Shown: positions 26,191-36,382 of the stretch, one piece after another | Position numbering within the stretch: the first letter of the stretch is position 1 | Layout: every line of letters starts with the position of its first letter | Assembly: GCA_963601185.1 (NCBI GenBank) | Contig: CAVCEE010000014.1 | Location: forward strand, 8,336 to 72,335 | Source: Limisoma sp963601185 | GTDB lineage: Bacteria; Bacteroidota; Bacteroidia; Bacteroidales; Muribaculaceae | Length of the DNA stretch: 64,000 bases | Direction of reading: 5' to 3' | Program-made: the position numbers and the translations under genes | Notes under the pieces: model-generated | The model's database searches: none | What the model was told of the DNA's origin: nothing | Seen by the model: the letters and a program-made list of their open reading frames with translations, nothing else

Positions 26191-26229
26191 CAAATCTCAT
26201 TTTAACATATTAGGATTACGGCTTGTCCG

Positions 26230-27789
26230 CTATTTCTGCTGTTGTTCCAAGTCAACCATATTCTTATTGTAACGGATAAGAATCGCCAACGAGTCGGATG
26301 GGAACAGGTCATTGGCCTTTTTGTAGTAGTCAAGAGCCAGTTGATAATCGAAGATTTCCATCTGGGCATCGCCGGCTGCTTTCCAGCCCCAACTTGCCTG
26401 CTGCAGTTTTTTGTTCAACCGCTCAGCAAAGTTCTGCGACAAATTAAACGCATAGTCGCTATATTGTGCATCAAAACTCTGTTCCGTAGATTCGATGTTC
26501 TTCAAGAGTGACTTGGCGAAACAGAGAGATTCGTAGTCACCAAGTTCTGTCACTTCCGCCAGACTGTCACACACTTCACATTCCTCCTTATACAGGCTAT
26601 ATAAATCTTCGTTGTATTCGTTATAAGAGGCTTCGCTTTCTGCCTTCATCTTGTTCCTCTTATGCACATAGATGCCTACGCACACCAATGCCAAAACTGC
26701 GACAACCGCCAATGCTATCACGGCAATCTTCTTCTTGCCTACCATTCGCTTTTTTTCGTTGACTACGTGAGTCAGCCGCTTCGTGCCATCGGCAGTTATA
26801 GGTTTGGTCGGAATCCTATCGTCAGGAGTCACTATTGGTGTTGGTGCTACTTCCTCTACACAACCGCCGGCTTTCAGGTTGATTTCCTTCAGGAACTGGT
26901 TCACGGTCGGTGTCCGGTCAGCCTTGTTGTAGGCCATTGCACTGCCGATTGCCATCCTTGTTGCATCACTCACTCCTCCCGGCAAAGCACGGTTAATCGT
27001 GTCAGCCTGCACCTCGGTTGCAATAATCGGGTCGCGTCCCACAAGCATATAGTAGAGCAACGCACCGAGGGCATAAACATCGGCTTGCGGCGAAAATGTC
27101 GGCAATCCGCTGTATTGCTCCACCGGGGCGTAACCGTCGCTGCAACCCTGCATACGGATGGTCGACGTAGGCTTGCCTTTTTCATCGAAATGTTTCGCCA
27201 ATCCGAAGTCAATCAGCACCGGCATGCGGTGGCCGGTGTGATAGTCGATGCGGAACATAACATTGTCGGGCTTGATGTCTAGGTGGTTGATTCGGTGCTC
27301 GTGAAGGAATGCCATAGCCTCGGCTATAGGAGTCTCAATATCGATGGCTTCCTGCTCCGTGAGTTTGCCCTTATCGCGCACAAGGTCGCGAAGCGAACCG
27401 CCGTTGAGGTATTCCATCACATAGTAGACAGTATTGTTGGCCTCAAACACCTCGTTCACTGGCACCACATTGGAATTCTTGCCGCTGATGTCGCCCAGAC
27501 GGCGAGCCTCCGAGAGGAAATCGCCACGGCTTTCTTCCACCTTTGCCCTTGCCGGATTGGCGTAAGTGACGCGACCGTCGGCACCACGCTCGCAGGCATC
27601 TTTCATAAAATGCTCCTTGATGGTGAAATAGGTAAAAATCGGCACCTTGTCGAATACCACAGTCGTAGAAACCTTATAAGTTATGCCAAATCCGCCCTGT
27701 CCGAGTACCTGCTCTATACGGTAGTCGTACTTTGGACTCCTGATGATAGTCCCCACAGCAAGGGTTTGCTGAAATTCACTTGAAGCCAT
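26230..27789 (-). CDS. Membrane Ser/Thr protein kinase (Hanks-type) with C-terminal TPR
   Basis: 519 residues. The N-terminal kinase domain (about 20-305) has the glycine loop GQGGFG (30-35), ATP-binding Lys58 in FTIKEHF, catalytic loop HLDIKPDN (169-176) and DFG (194-196), followed by GYAPVEQY and a DVYALGALLYYML helix. The Arg of the usual HRD is replaced by Leu, so this is a non-RD kinase whose activation loop need not be phosphorylated. One membrane helix (about 354-375) is followed by a helical extracytoplasmic part (380-519) ending in a TPR-like unit (AAGDAQMEIFDYQLALDYY). Single-gene transcript; no phosphatase or FHA gene nearby. Targets unknown. Confidence 0.9.
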   Translation of the reverse strand: MASSEFQQTLAVGTIIRSPKYDYRIEQVLGQGGFGITYKVSTTVVFDKVPIFTYFTIKEHFMKDACERGADGRVTYANPARAKVEESRGDFLSEARRLGDISGKNSNVVPVNEVFEANNTVYYVMEYLNGGSLRDLVRDKGKLTEQEAIDIETPIAEAMAFLHEHRINHLDIKPDNVMFRIDYHTGHRMPVLIDFGLAKHFDEKGKPTSTIRMQGCSDGYAPVEQYSGLPTFSPQADVYALGALLYYMLVGRDPIIATEVQADTINRALPGGVSDATRMAIGSAMAYNKADRTPTVNQFLKEINLKAGGCVEEVAPTPIVTPDDRIPTKPITADGTKRLTHVVNEKKRMVGKKKIAVIALAVVAVLALVCVGIYVHKRNKMKAESEASYNEYNEDLYSLYKEECEVCDSLAEVTELGDYESLCFAKSLLKNIESTEQSFDAQYSDYAFNLSQNFAERLNKKLQQASWGWKAAGDAQMEIFDYQLALDYYKKANDLFPSDSLAILIRYNKNMVDLEQQQK

Positions 27790-27827
27790 ACAAATAGAAT
27801 GTTATTGTCCAAATCTGCAATATCTGT

Positions 27828-27835
27828 CAAATATA
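27828..27835 (-). promoter_or_regulatory. Probable -7 box of the kinase gene
   Basis: CAAATATA on the + strand is TATATTTG on the - strand, a full TAnnTTTG match, 39 bp upstream of the kinase ATG. No clear -33 element. The rest of the gap to 28061 is AT-rich with nothing else I can support. Confidence 0.45.
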
Positions 27836-28061
27836 GCAATTTCCGCCGACTCGCCGGCACTTTTAGCCAGCAAAAGTTCAAACCTCAACGAGTTTTCATA
27901 TAATGAATAGTCCTTTTTTTCTGCGTTATTGATTTGCCGACCATTTTGCCGGCATAGTCACCAATACAATCCTATAAAATTTCAAGTATATTTCACAAGA
28001 ATAGCAGTGGCTTGTCAAATTTTATGATTTTCAGCCAAACGGCAAACGGTTCTTTTCAAAT

Positions 28062-28101
28062 AAAAAGCAAGGCATCCCGACGGAACTCCGCAAGGATGCC
28101 T
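28062..28101 (-). terminator. Terminator of the rpoBC operon
   Basis: AGGCATCC (28070-28077) pairs with GGATGCCT (28094-28101). On the - strand the stem is followed, after GC, by a T5 run (A-run 28062-28066 on +). It lies 33 bp after the rpoC stop. Confidence 0.8.
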
Positions 28102-28133
28102 CTATAGTCAGTTTCAATAAATTTCGCTACTGC

Positions 28134-31100
28134 TTACTTGTTTGATTCTTCAGCACGCTTGATTTTGGCAGCGTCTTCAGCCGCTTCAGCCTCAAGACGG
28201 GCGTCAAGACTCTTGTCGAGGTATTCAAAGTCTTCCTTGCTACCCACAACAAGCGAGTTGTACTCGCGCAAACCTGTACCGGCAGGGATCAAGTGACCGC
28301 AAATCACGTTCTCCTTCATACCCTCGAGGTAGTCGGTCTTGCCGTTGATCGCGGCTTCGTTGAGCACCTTGGTTGTTTCCTGGAAGGACGCAGCCGACAT
28401 AAAGCTTGAAGTCTGGAGAGCGGCACGCGTGATACCCTGAAGCATCTGGTCGGATGTAGCAGGCACGGCATCGCGCACTTCCACGAGTTTCAAGTCCTTG
28501 CGCTTCAAGGCCGAGTTCTCGTCGCGGAGCTTGCGGGCCGTGATAATCTGACCGGCCTTAACGCTTGTAGAGTCGCCGGCATCGGTAACCACCTTCTTGC
28601 CCCAGATACGGTCGTTCTCGTCCATAAAGTCGCGCTTGTCGACAATCTGTTGCTCAAGGAAGCGAGTGTCACCCGGATCAAGGATAGACACCTTACGCAT
28701 CATCTGACGGACGATAACCTCAAAGTGCTTGTCGTTGATCTTCACACCCTGCATACGATAGACGTCCTGAACCTCGTTGACGATGTATTCCTGAACGGCT
28801 GTCGGACCCTTGATGTTAAGGATGTCGGACGGAGTGATAGCACCGTCGGACAGAGGAGTACCGGCGCGCACATAGTCGTTTTCCTGTACCAGGATTTGCT
28901 TCGACAACGGCACGAGATACTTCTTCTCCTCGCCAAGTTTCGATGTCACGCTGATTTCGCGGTTACCGCGCTTAATCTTGCCGAACGTAACCTCACCATC
29001 GATTTCAGAAACGATGGCTGGGTTAGACGGGTTGCGCGCCTCGAAGAGTTCGGTGACACGTGGAAGACCACCGGTGATGTCACCAGCGTTACCGGAAGCA
29101 CGCGGAGTCTTCATAAACACTTGACCGACCTTCACTTCATCGCCGTCCTCAATCATAAGGTGGGCGTTGACAGGGAATGAATATGTCTTGAGCACCTGAC
29201 CGTTCTTGTCCAAGATTTGCACCTCAGGCACTTTTGTACGGTCTTTCGACTCGATGATGATCTTTTCGTGGAGACCTGACGTTTCGTCGGTTTCCTTGCG
29301 GTAGGTCACACCTTCAATCACATTTACGAACTGAGCCTTACCGCCAGCCTCACTGACAACGACGGCGTTGAACGGGTCCCATTCGCAGATTACGTCGCCC
29401 TTCTTCACGGTTTCTCCGTTCTTCTTGTAGAGTTTCGAACCGTAAGGGATGTTGGTGTTGGTAAGCACAATGCCTGTGTTGGCGTCAACGATGCGCATTT
29501 CAGCCAAACGGCCTACAACGACTTCGCATTCTTCGGTCTTGACCGTGCGGAGTTCCTCGATTTCGAGCACACCGTCGTAGCGTGACGTTACAGAAGAAAC
29601 GGCTGCAATGTTGGAAGCCACACCACCGACGTGGAACGTACGAAGTGTCAACTGCGTACCCGGCTCACCGATTGACTGTGCAGCAATCACGCCGACAGCC
29701 TCACCCTTCTGAACCATACGGTTGGTCGACAAGTTGCGACCGTAGCACTTTGCACAGACACCTTTCTTCGATTCGCAGGTAAGCACCGAACGTACTTCAA
29801 CCGACTCAATCGGAGATTTCTCGATGCGCTCTGCTGCCTCGTCGTTGATTTCCTCGCCGCTGGCAACGATGATGTCGCCGGTAAGGGGATCAACCACATC
29901 GTGAACCGACACACGACCGAGGATGCGCTCGCTCAGGGTTGCCACAACGTCTTCGTTGTTTTTCAACTCCGTGCAGACAAGTCCGCGGAGAGTGCCGCAG
30001 TCTTCCTCTGTGATGATCACATCGTGAGCCACGTCAACCAAACGACGGGTAAGGTAACCAGCGTCGGCTGTTTTCAATGCCGTATCGGCAAGACCCTTAC
30101 GGGCACCGTGGGTAGAGATGAAGTACTCCAACACTGAAAGGCCTTCCTTAAAGTTAGCCAAGATAGGGTTCTCGATAATCTGACCGCCCTCAGCACCACT
30201 CTTCTGCGGTTTTGCCATAAGACCACGCATACCTGCCAACTGACGAATCTGGTCCTTAGAACCACGGGCACCTGAGTCAAGCATCATGAAAATTGGGTTG
30301 AAGCCCTGGTTGGCAGCCGTAAGTTGCTTCATCAATGTGCTTGTCAAGCGGGAGTTGACATGCGTCCAAATATCGATAATCTGGTTATAGCGTTCGTTAT
30401 TGGTGATGAAACCCATATTGTAGTTGTTCATCACTTCTTCAACCTGCTCGTAACCTTCCTGTACGTATTCCTCTTTTTCCGGTGGAATCAACACGTCACC
30501 CAAGTTGAACGACAAACCGCCCTTGAATGCCATGTAGTAACCGAGGTTCTTGATGTCATCAAGGAACTGTGCCGAACGAACGACACCGCAACGCTTGATG
30601 ACAGCACCGATGATGTCGCGGAGAGATTTCTTTGAGATCAACGTATTGACATAGCCCATCTCCTTAGGCACATACTGGTTGAAGAGCAAACGACCTACGG
30701 ATGTCTCCTTGACCATAGTCTTCACAAGGTTGCCGTTCTCGTCGAGATCGTCGACAATCACAGATATGATAGCGTGAAGCGTACACTTGCCTTCGTTGTA
30801 GGCAATCTGAGCCTCTTCAGGTCCGTAGAACACGAGACCTTCGCCCTTGTCGCCCTTGCGGAGTTTGGTGATGTAGTAAAGACCGAGCACCATATCCTGC
30901 GACGGCACGGTGATAGGTGCGCCATTAGCAGGGTTAAGGATGTTGTGGGCACCGAGCATAAGCATCTGCGCCTCGAGCACTGCCTCGTTACCAAGTGGCA
31001 AGTGGACTGCCATCTGGTCACCGTCGAAGTCGGCGTTGAATGCCGTACATGCCAACGGGTGCAACTGAATTGCCTTACCCTCAATCATGCGTGGCTGGAA

Positions 31101-32456
31101 TGCCTGGATACCAAGGCGGTGAAGTGTTGGGGCACGGTTAAGGAGCACTGGGTGACCCTTCATTACGTATTCAAGGATGTCCCAAACAATCGGTTCCTTG
31201 CGGTCTACTATCTTCTTTGCACTCTTCACCGTCTTTACGATGCCGCGCTCAATGAGTTTGCGGATTACAAACGGTTTGAAGAGTTCGGCTGCCATATCCT
31301 TTGGCAAGCCGCATTCGTGCATCTTGAGTTCCGGACCTACGACGATAACCGAACGTGCTGAATAGTCGACACGCTTACCGAGCAAGTTTTGACGGAAACG
31401 ACCTTGTTTACCTTTCAAACTGTCGGAGAGTGACTTCAACGGACGGTTGCTTTCGGTCTTCACAACGCTCGACTTGCGCGAGTTGTCGAGCAATGAGTCA
31501 ACGGCCTCCTGAAGCATACGCTTCTCGTTGCGGAGAATCACTTCTGGAGCCTTGATCTCAATCAGGCGTTTCAAGCGGTTGTTACGGATGATTACGCGGC
31601 GGTAGAGGTCGTTCAAGTCGCTGGTAGCGAAACGGCCACCATCGAGAGGAACGAGCGGACGCAACTCAGGAGGAGTGACAGGCACAACCTTGAGAATCAT
31701 CCATTCTGGCTTGTTTACGCCCTTTGACGCGCGGAACGACTCAACAACCTGAAGGCGCTTCAATGCCTCAGTCTTGCGCTGTTGAGAAGAGTCGGTGTCA
31801 GCGCGGTGGCGCAATTCATACGACAAACCGTCGAGGTCTACGTCCTTCAAGAGGTCGTAGATTGCATCGGCACCCATCTTGCAGATAAACTTGTTGGGAT
31901 CGGTGTCCTCAAGCATTGAGTTCTCGCGTGGGAGTTTGTCCATGATTTCGAGGTACTCGTCCTCAGAGAGAAGGTCGAGACGGTCGAGGTCTTCGTGACC
32001 TTCAAGTTCCTTGGCAGCACCTGCTTGGATTACTATGTAGCGCTCGTAGTAGATTACAGAGTCGAGTTTCTTCGACGGCAAGCCGAGAAGATAGCCGATT
32101 TTGTTAGGCAACGAGCGGAAATACCAAATGTGGGCAACAGGAACGACCAAAGAGATATGGCCTGTGCGCTCGCGGCGCACTTTCTTCTCTGTAACTTCCA
32201 CACCGCAACGGTCGCAGACGATACCCTTGTAACGGATGCGTTTGTACTTTCCGCAGTGGCACTCGTAGTCCTTTACCGGACCGAAAATGCGCTCGCAGAA
32301 CAAACCGTCGCGTTCTGGTTTGTAAGTTCGATAGTTGATTGTCTCAGGCTTGAGCACCTCGCCATAGGATCTCTCAAGGATTTCCTCAGGAGAAGCAAGC
32401 CCAATCGTAATCTTCGAAAAGTTACTTTTTATTCTATTGTCTTTATTGAATGCCAT
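28134..32456 (-). CDS. rpoC: DNA-directed RNA polymerase subunit beta'
   Basis: 1440 residues, normal for Bacteroidetes. Catalytic subunit of RNA polymerase. The N-terminal zinc site has Cys66, Cys68, Cys81 and Cys84 (CHCGK...CDRCG). The Mg-binding NADFDGDQMAVH stands near residue 465, and the second zinc region contains CESKKGVCAKCYG. SIGEPGTQLTLRTFH is present near 930. It starts 14 bp after the rpoB stop and is followed by an intrinsic terminator. Ends with a Lys/Glu-rich tail. Confidence 0.99.
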   Translation of the reverse strand: MAFNKDNRIKSNFSKITIGLASPEEILERSYGEVLKPETINYRTYKPERDGLFCERIFGPVKDYECHCGKYKRIRYKGIVCDRCGVEVTEKKVRRERTGHISLVVPVAHIWYFRSLPNKIGYLLGLPSKKLDSVIYYERYIVIQAGAAKELEGHEDLDRLDLLSEDEYLEIMDKLPRENSMLEDTDPNKFICKMGADAIYDLLKDVDLDGLSYELRHRADTDSSQQRKTEALKRLQVVESFRASKGVNKPEWMILKVVPVTPPELRPLVPLDGGRFATSDLNDLYRRVIIRNNRLKRLIEIKAPEVILRNEKRMLQEAVDSLLDNSRKSSVVKTESNRPLKSLSDSLKGKQGRFRQNLLGKRVDYSARSVIVVGPELKMHECGLPKDMAAELFKPFVIRKLIERGIVKTVKSAKKIVDRKEPIVWDILEYVMKGHPVLLNRAPTLHRLGIQAFQPRMIEGKAIQLHPLACTAFNADFDGDQMAVHLPLGNEAVLEAQMLMLGAHNILNPANGAPITVPSQDMVLGLYYITKLRKGDKGEGLVFYGPEEAQIAYNEGKCTLHAIISVIVDDLDENGNLVKTMVKETSVGRLLFNQYVPKEMGYVNTLISKKSLRDIIGAVIKRCGVVRSAQFLDDIKNLGYYMAFKGGLSFNLGDVLIPPEKEEYVQEGYEQVEEVMNNYNMGFITNNERYNQIIDIWTHVNSRLTSTLMKQLTAANQGFNPIFMMLDSGARGSKDQIRQLAGMRGLMAKPQKSGAEGGQIIENPILANFKEGLSVLEYFISTHGARKGLADTALKTADAGYLTRRLVDVAHDVIITEEDCGTLRGLVCTELKNNEDVVATLSERILGRVSVHDVVDPLTGDIIVASGEEINDEAAERIEKSPIESVEVRSVLTCESKKGVCAKCYGRNLSTNRMVQKGEAVGVIAAQSIGEPGTQLTLRTFHVGGVASNIAAVSSVTSRYDGVLEIEELRTVKTEECEVVVGRLAEMRIVDANTGIVLTNTNIPYGSKLYKKNGETVKKGDVICEWDPFNAVVVSEAGGKAQFVNVIEGVTYRKETDETSGLHEKIIIESKDRTKVPEVQILDKNGQVLKTYSFPVNAHLMIEDGDEVKVGQVFMKTPRASGNAGDITGGLPRVTELFEARNPSNPAIVSEIDGEVTFGKIKRGNREISVTSKLGEEKKYLVPLSKQILVQENDYVRAGTPLSDGAITPSDILNIKGPTAVQEYIVNEVQDVYRMQGVKINDKHFEVIVRQMMRKVSILDPGDTRFLEQQIVDKRDFMDENDRIWGKKVVTDAGDSTSVKAGQIITARKLRDENSALKRKDLKLVEVRDAVPATSDQMLQGITRAALQTSSFMSAASFQETTKVLNEAAINGKTDYLEGMKENVICGHLIPAGTGLREYNSLVVGSKEDFEYLDKSLDARLEAEAAEDAAKIKRAEESNK

Positions 32457-32470
32457 ATTCTAATGTCGTT

Positions 32471-35400
32471 TTATTCCATGTTAATGCTAAGACCAAGACC
32501 ACGGAGCTCGTGCAGGAGCACGTTCAATGATTCAGGGATACCCGGAGTAGGCATTGGCTCGCCCTTGACGATTGCCTCGTATGCCTTGCTGCGGCCCACC
32601 ACGTCGTCACTCTTGATGGTAAGGATTTCCTGAAGTACATGGGATGCGCCGAATGCCTCGAGCGCCCAAACCTCCATTTCTCCGAAACGCTGACCACCGA
32701 ACTGTGCTTTACCACCGAGCGGCTGTTGCGTAATCAATGAGTACGGGCCGATGCTACGTGCGTGCATCTTGTCTTCAACCATGTGACCGAGTTTCAGCAT
32801 GTAGATGACACCTACGGTTGCAGGCTGGTCGAAACGCTCACCTGTGCCACCGTCGTAGAGGTAGGTCTTACCATAGCGTGGCACACCTGCCTTGTCAGTC
32901 CATGCGTTGAGGTCGTCGAGACTTGCACCGTCGAAGATAGGCGTTGCAAACTTCTCGCCGAGTTCGCGACCAGCCCATCCGAGCACGGTCTCGAAAATCT
33001 GACCCAAGTTCATACGAGAAGGCACACCCAGCGGGTTAAGCACGATGTCGACCGGAGTACCGTCGGCAAGGAACGGCATATCCTCTTGACGGACTACGCG
33101 CGACACGATACCCTTGTTACCGTGACGACCTGCCATCTTGTCGCCGACACCAATCTTACGCTTCTTAGCCACATAAACCTTGGCAAGCTGCATGATGCCT
33201 GAAGGAAGTTCGTCGCCAATCGACACGTCGAATTTCTTGCGACGCAATTCTGCATCGATTTCCTTCGACTTGCGGAGATAGTTGACGATAGTGGCGTGGA
33301 TCATATCGTTCTTGTGAGCGTCGCTGGTCCACTTGCTGAGGTTGATTGTGTCATATTCTTCAATGCCCTTGAGGTATTCTGCCGTAAATTTAGCACCCTT
33401 AGGGATAACCTCTGTGCCGAGGAAGTCCTTCACGCCCTGCGAAGTCTTGCCTTCGGTAAGGGTGATGAGCTTCTCAATCAAGCGAGCCTTGAGTTCTGCC
33501 TGACGCAACTCGAATTCCTCGTCAATCTGCTGAAGTTCGAGATTGGCTGCTTTGCCTTTCTTCTTCTGAGCCTTTGCGTAGAGGTTAGTCTTGACAATAA
33601 CACCCTTCAGCGAAGGAGAAGCCTTGAGCGAAGCGTCCTTCACATCGCCGGCCTTGTCGCCGAAGATGGCGCGGAGGAGTTTTTCCTCTGGCGTCGGGTC
33701 GCTCTCTCCCTTAGGAGTGATTTTACCAATAAGGATGTCGCCAGGAACGACGTGCGCACCTACACGGATGATGCCGCGCTCGTCGAGGTCCTTGGTTGCG
33801 TCTTCGCTTACATTAGGAATATCTGATGTGAGTTCCTCCATACCGCGTTTTGTTTCGCGCACCTCAAGAGAGTATTCGCTGACGTGGACAGAGGTAAGGA
33901 TGTCTTCGCGCACCATACGTTCGTTGAGCACGATAGCATCCTCATAGTTGTAACCCTTCCAAGGCATAAAGGCAACCTTGAGGTTGCGGCCGAGGGCGAG
34001 TTCCCCGTTTTCCGTTGCATAACCTTCAGTAAGAATCATGCCCTTCTCTACACGCTGTCCTTTCTTGCAGATAGGACGGAGGTCGATAGTGGTGCTCTGG
34101 TTGGTCATACGGAACTTCGGTATGATGTATTCTTTTACAGAATCCTGGAAGTTGACAAACTCCTCGTCAGGCGTGCGGTCGTAGCGGATGCGAATCACGC
34201 TGGCATCGACAAACTCGATTACACCGGCGCCTTCTGCCATAACCTGCGTGCGCGAGTCGTGGGCAAGTTGCTTCTCGATGCCCGTACCTACGATAGGAGC
34301 CTCGCTGCGCAACAACGGCACTGCCTGGCGCATCATGTTGGATCCCATCAACGCACGGTTGGCGTCGTCGTGCTCCAAGAACGGAATCAAGGAAGCCGCG
34401 ATTGAGGCAATCTGCATAGGCGACACGTCCATAAGTTGCACCTCTTCAGGAGCAACGACAGGGAAGTCGGCGTCAAGACGTGCCTTGACCTTGTTGCGGA
34501 TAAACGAACCGTCGTCGTTGAGCGGCGCGTTACCCTGCGCGATAATCTGACCTTCCTCGATTTCGGCAGTCAAATAAGTGATGTGGCTGTTGTCGAGGTC
34601 GACCTTGCTATTTTCAACCTTGCGGTAAGGAGTTTCAATAAATCCGAGATTGTTTATCTTTGCGTACACGCACAACGAAGAAATCAAGCCGATGTTAGGA
34701 CCTTCAGGGGTCTCAATCGGGCAAAGACGTCCGTAGTGGGTGTAGTGCACGTCGCGCACCTCAAATCCGGCACGGTCACGCGACAAACCGCCAGGACCGA
34801 GGGCCGACATACGGCGTTTGTGGGTGATTTCCGCCAGAGGGTTGGTCTGGTCCATAAACTGCGACAGGGCGTTTGTTCCAAAGAATGTGTTGATAACCGA
34901 AGAAATAGTCTTCGCGTTAATCAAGTCGATTGGAGTAAACACCTCGTTGTCGCGCACGTTCATGCGCTCACGGATTGTACGAGCCATACGAGCCAAACCT
35001 ACACCGAACTGGTTGTAGAGTTGCTCGCCGACGGTGCGTACACGACGGTTCGACAAGTGGTCGATATCGTCGACATCTGACTTGGAGTTGATCAACTCAA
35101 TCAAGTACTTGATGATGGCGATGATATCCTCGCGGGTCAACACGCGTACCTCGTCCGACACGCCGAGAGCCAATTTCTTGTTGATGCGGTAACGTCCCAC
35201 ATCGCCCAAGTCGTAACGCTTCTCAGAGAAGAACAGGTTGGTGATAACCTCGCGTGCGCTCGCGTCATCCGGTGGCTCCGCGTTGCGCAGTTGTCGGTAG
35301 ATATAGTTGATAGCCTCTTTTTCAGAGTTGCTAGGGTCTTTTTGAAGGGTGTTGAAGATAATCGAGTAGTCGCTCATATCTACGTCCTCCTTATGCAGAA

Positions 35401-36280
35401 GGATTGTCTGCAGTCCGGAGTCGAGGATTTCCTGAATGTGCTCTTCTTCGATGATGGTCTCACGATCAATCACTACCTCGTTACGGTCGATAGAAACTAC
35501 CTCACCGGTATCTTCATCGACAAAGTCTTCAACCCATGTCTTCAGCACACGCGCAGCAAGCTTGCGGCCGAGACACTTCTTCAGGTTCGTCTTATTTACT
35601 TTTACTTCTTCAGCAAGACCAAAGATTTCAATGATGTCCTTGTCACTGTCCAGACCGATGGCACGCAACAATGTAGTTACCGGCAATTTCTTCTTTCGGT
35701 CGATGTAGGCATACATCACATTGTTGATGTCAGTGGCAAACTCTATCCAAGAGCCACGGAACGGAATGATACGAGCCGAATACAGTTTCGTGCCGTTGGC
35801 GTGGGTGCTCTGTCCGAAGAACACACCTGGCGAACGGTGCAACTGTGATACGACAACACGCTCAGCACCGTTGATCACAAACGTACCCTTCTCTGTCATA
35901 TAAGGAATCGGTCCAAGATAAACATCTTGGATTACGGTGTCAAAATCCTCATGGTCGGGATCGGTGCAGTATAATTTTAGTTTGGCCTTCAAAGGCACAC
36001 TGTATGTCAAACCGCGCTCAAGACATTCCTCTATCGTATATCTCGGCGGGTCAATGTAATAGTCAAGGAACTCGAGCACAAAGTTGTTCCTTGTATCTGC
36101 AATTGGAAAGTTTTCCGCAAAAACCTTGTACAGTCCCTCGTTCTTTCTCTTCTCCAATGGAGTGTCGAGCTGAAGGAAATCGTGGAACGACTTCAACTGG
36201 ATCTCCAGGAAATCAGGGAATGGCAACGGATTCTTTACGGAGGCGAAATTTACGCGTGGTTTTACTGTTGAAACTGACAT
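32471..36280 (-). CDS. rpoB: DNA-directed RNA polymerase subunit beta
   Basis: 1269 residues from the ATG at 36280 (MSVSTVKPRVNF). An in-frame ATG 39 bp upstream would add an unlikely leader, so the inner start is preferred. The rifampicin-binding region reads LSQFMDQTNPLAEITHKRR and then SALGPGGL, retaining the residues equivalent to E. coli Gln513, Asp516, His526 and Ser531, so no common rifampicin-resistance change is present. The C-terminal clamp region GGKAQFGGQRFGEMEVWALEA is standard. An attenuator-like hairpin separates it from rplL. Confidence 0.99.
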   Translation of the reverse strand: MSVSTVKPRVNFASVKNPLPFPDFLEIQLKSFHDFLQLDTPLEKRKNEGLYKVFAENFPIADTRNNFVLEFLDYYIDPPRYTIEECLERGLTYSVPLKAKLKLYCTDPDHEDFDTVIQDVYLGPIPYMTEKGTFVINGAERVVVSQLHRSPGVFFGQSTHANGTKLYSARIIPFRGSWIEFATDINNVMYAYIDRKKKLPVTTLLRAIGLDSDKDIIEIFGLAEEVKVNKTNLKKCLGRKLAARVLKTWVEDFVDEDTGEVVSIDRNEVVIDRETIIEEEHIQEILDSGLQTILLHKEDVDMSDYSIIFNTLQKDPSNSEKEAINYIYRQLRNAEPPDDASAREVITNLFFSEKRYDLGDVGRYRINKKLALGVSDEVRVLTREDIIAIIKYLIELINSKSDVDDIDHLSNRRVRTVGEQLYNQFGVGLARMARTIRERMNVRDNEVFTPIDLINAKTISSVINTFFGTNALSQFMDQTNPLAEITHKRRMSALGPGGLSRDRAGFEVRDVHYTHYGRLCPIETPEGPNIGLISSLCVYAKINNLGFIETPYRKVENSKVDLDNSHITYLTAEIEEGQIIAQGNAPLNDDGSFIRNKVKARLDADFPVVAPEEVQLMDVSPMQIASIAASLIPFLEHDDANRALMGSNMMRQAVPLLRSEAPIVGTGIEKQLAHDSRTQVMAEGAGVIEFVDASVIRIRYDRTPDEEFVNFQDSVKEYIIPKFRMTNQSTTIDLRPICKKGQRVEKGMILTEGYATENGELALGRNLKVAFMPWKGYNYEDAIVLNERMVREDILTSVHVSEYSLEVRETKRGMEELTSDIPNVSEDATKDLDERGIIRVGAHVVPGDILIGKITPKGESDPTPEEKLLRAIFGDKAGDVKDASLKASPSLKGVIVKTNLYAKAQKKKGKAANLELQQIDEEFELRQAELKARLIEKLITLTEGKTSQGVKDFLGTEVIPKGAKFTAEYLKGIEEYDTINLSKWTSDAHKNDMIHATIVNYLRKSKEIDAELRRKKFDVSIGDELPSGIMQLAKVYVAKKRKIGVGDKMAGRHGNKGIVSRVVRQEDMPFLADGTPVDIVLNPLGVPSRMNLGQIFETVLGWAGRELGEKFATPIFDGASLDDLNAWTDKAGVPRYGKTYLYDGGTGERFDQPATVGVIYMLKLGHMVEDKMHARSIGPYSLITQQPLGGKAQFGGQRFGEMEVWALEAFGASHVLQEILTIKSDDVVGRSKAYEAIVKGEPMPTPGIPESLNVLLHELRGLGLSINME

Positions 36281-36319
36281 AAAAATATTATTAATAGAAC
36301 CCGAAATTGAAAATAACAC

Positions 36320-36359
36320 AAAAAGGTTAAGAATCGACTTTATAGGGGATTCTTAACCT
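36320..36359 (-). terminator. Attenuator-like hairpin between rplL and rpoB
   Basis: A perfect 12-bp stem (AGGTTAAGAATC at 36324-36335 with 36348-36359), 12-nt loop, followed on the - strand by a U-run (A-run 36320-36323 on +). It has all parts of an intrinsic terminator yet lies between ribosomal protein and polymerase genes of one operon. In E. coli a partial terminator at the same position sets the ratio of L7/L12 to RNA polymerase; the same role is inferred here. Confidence 0.8.
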
Positions 36360-36382
36360 ATTTACCTGAATTTCAGGCAATA

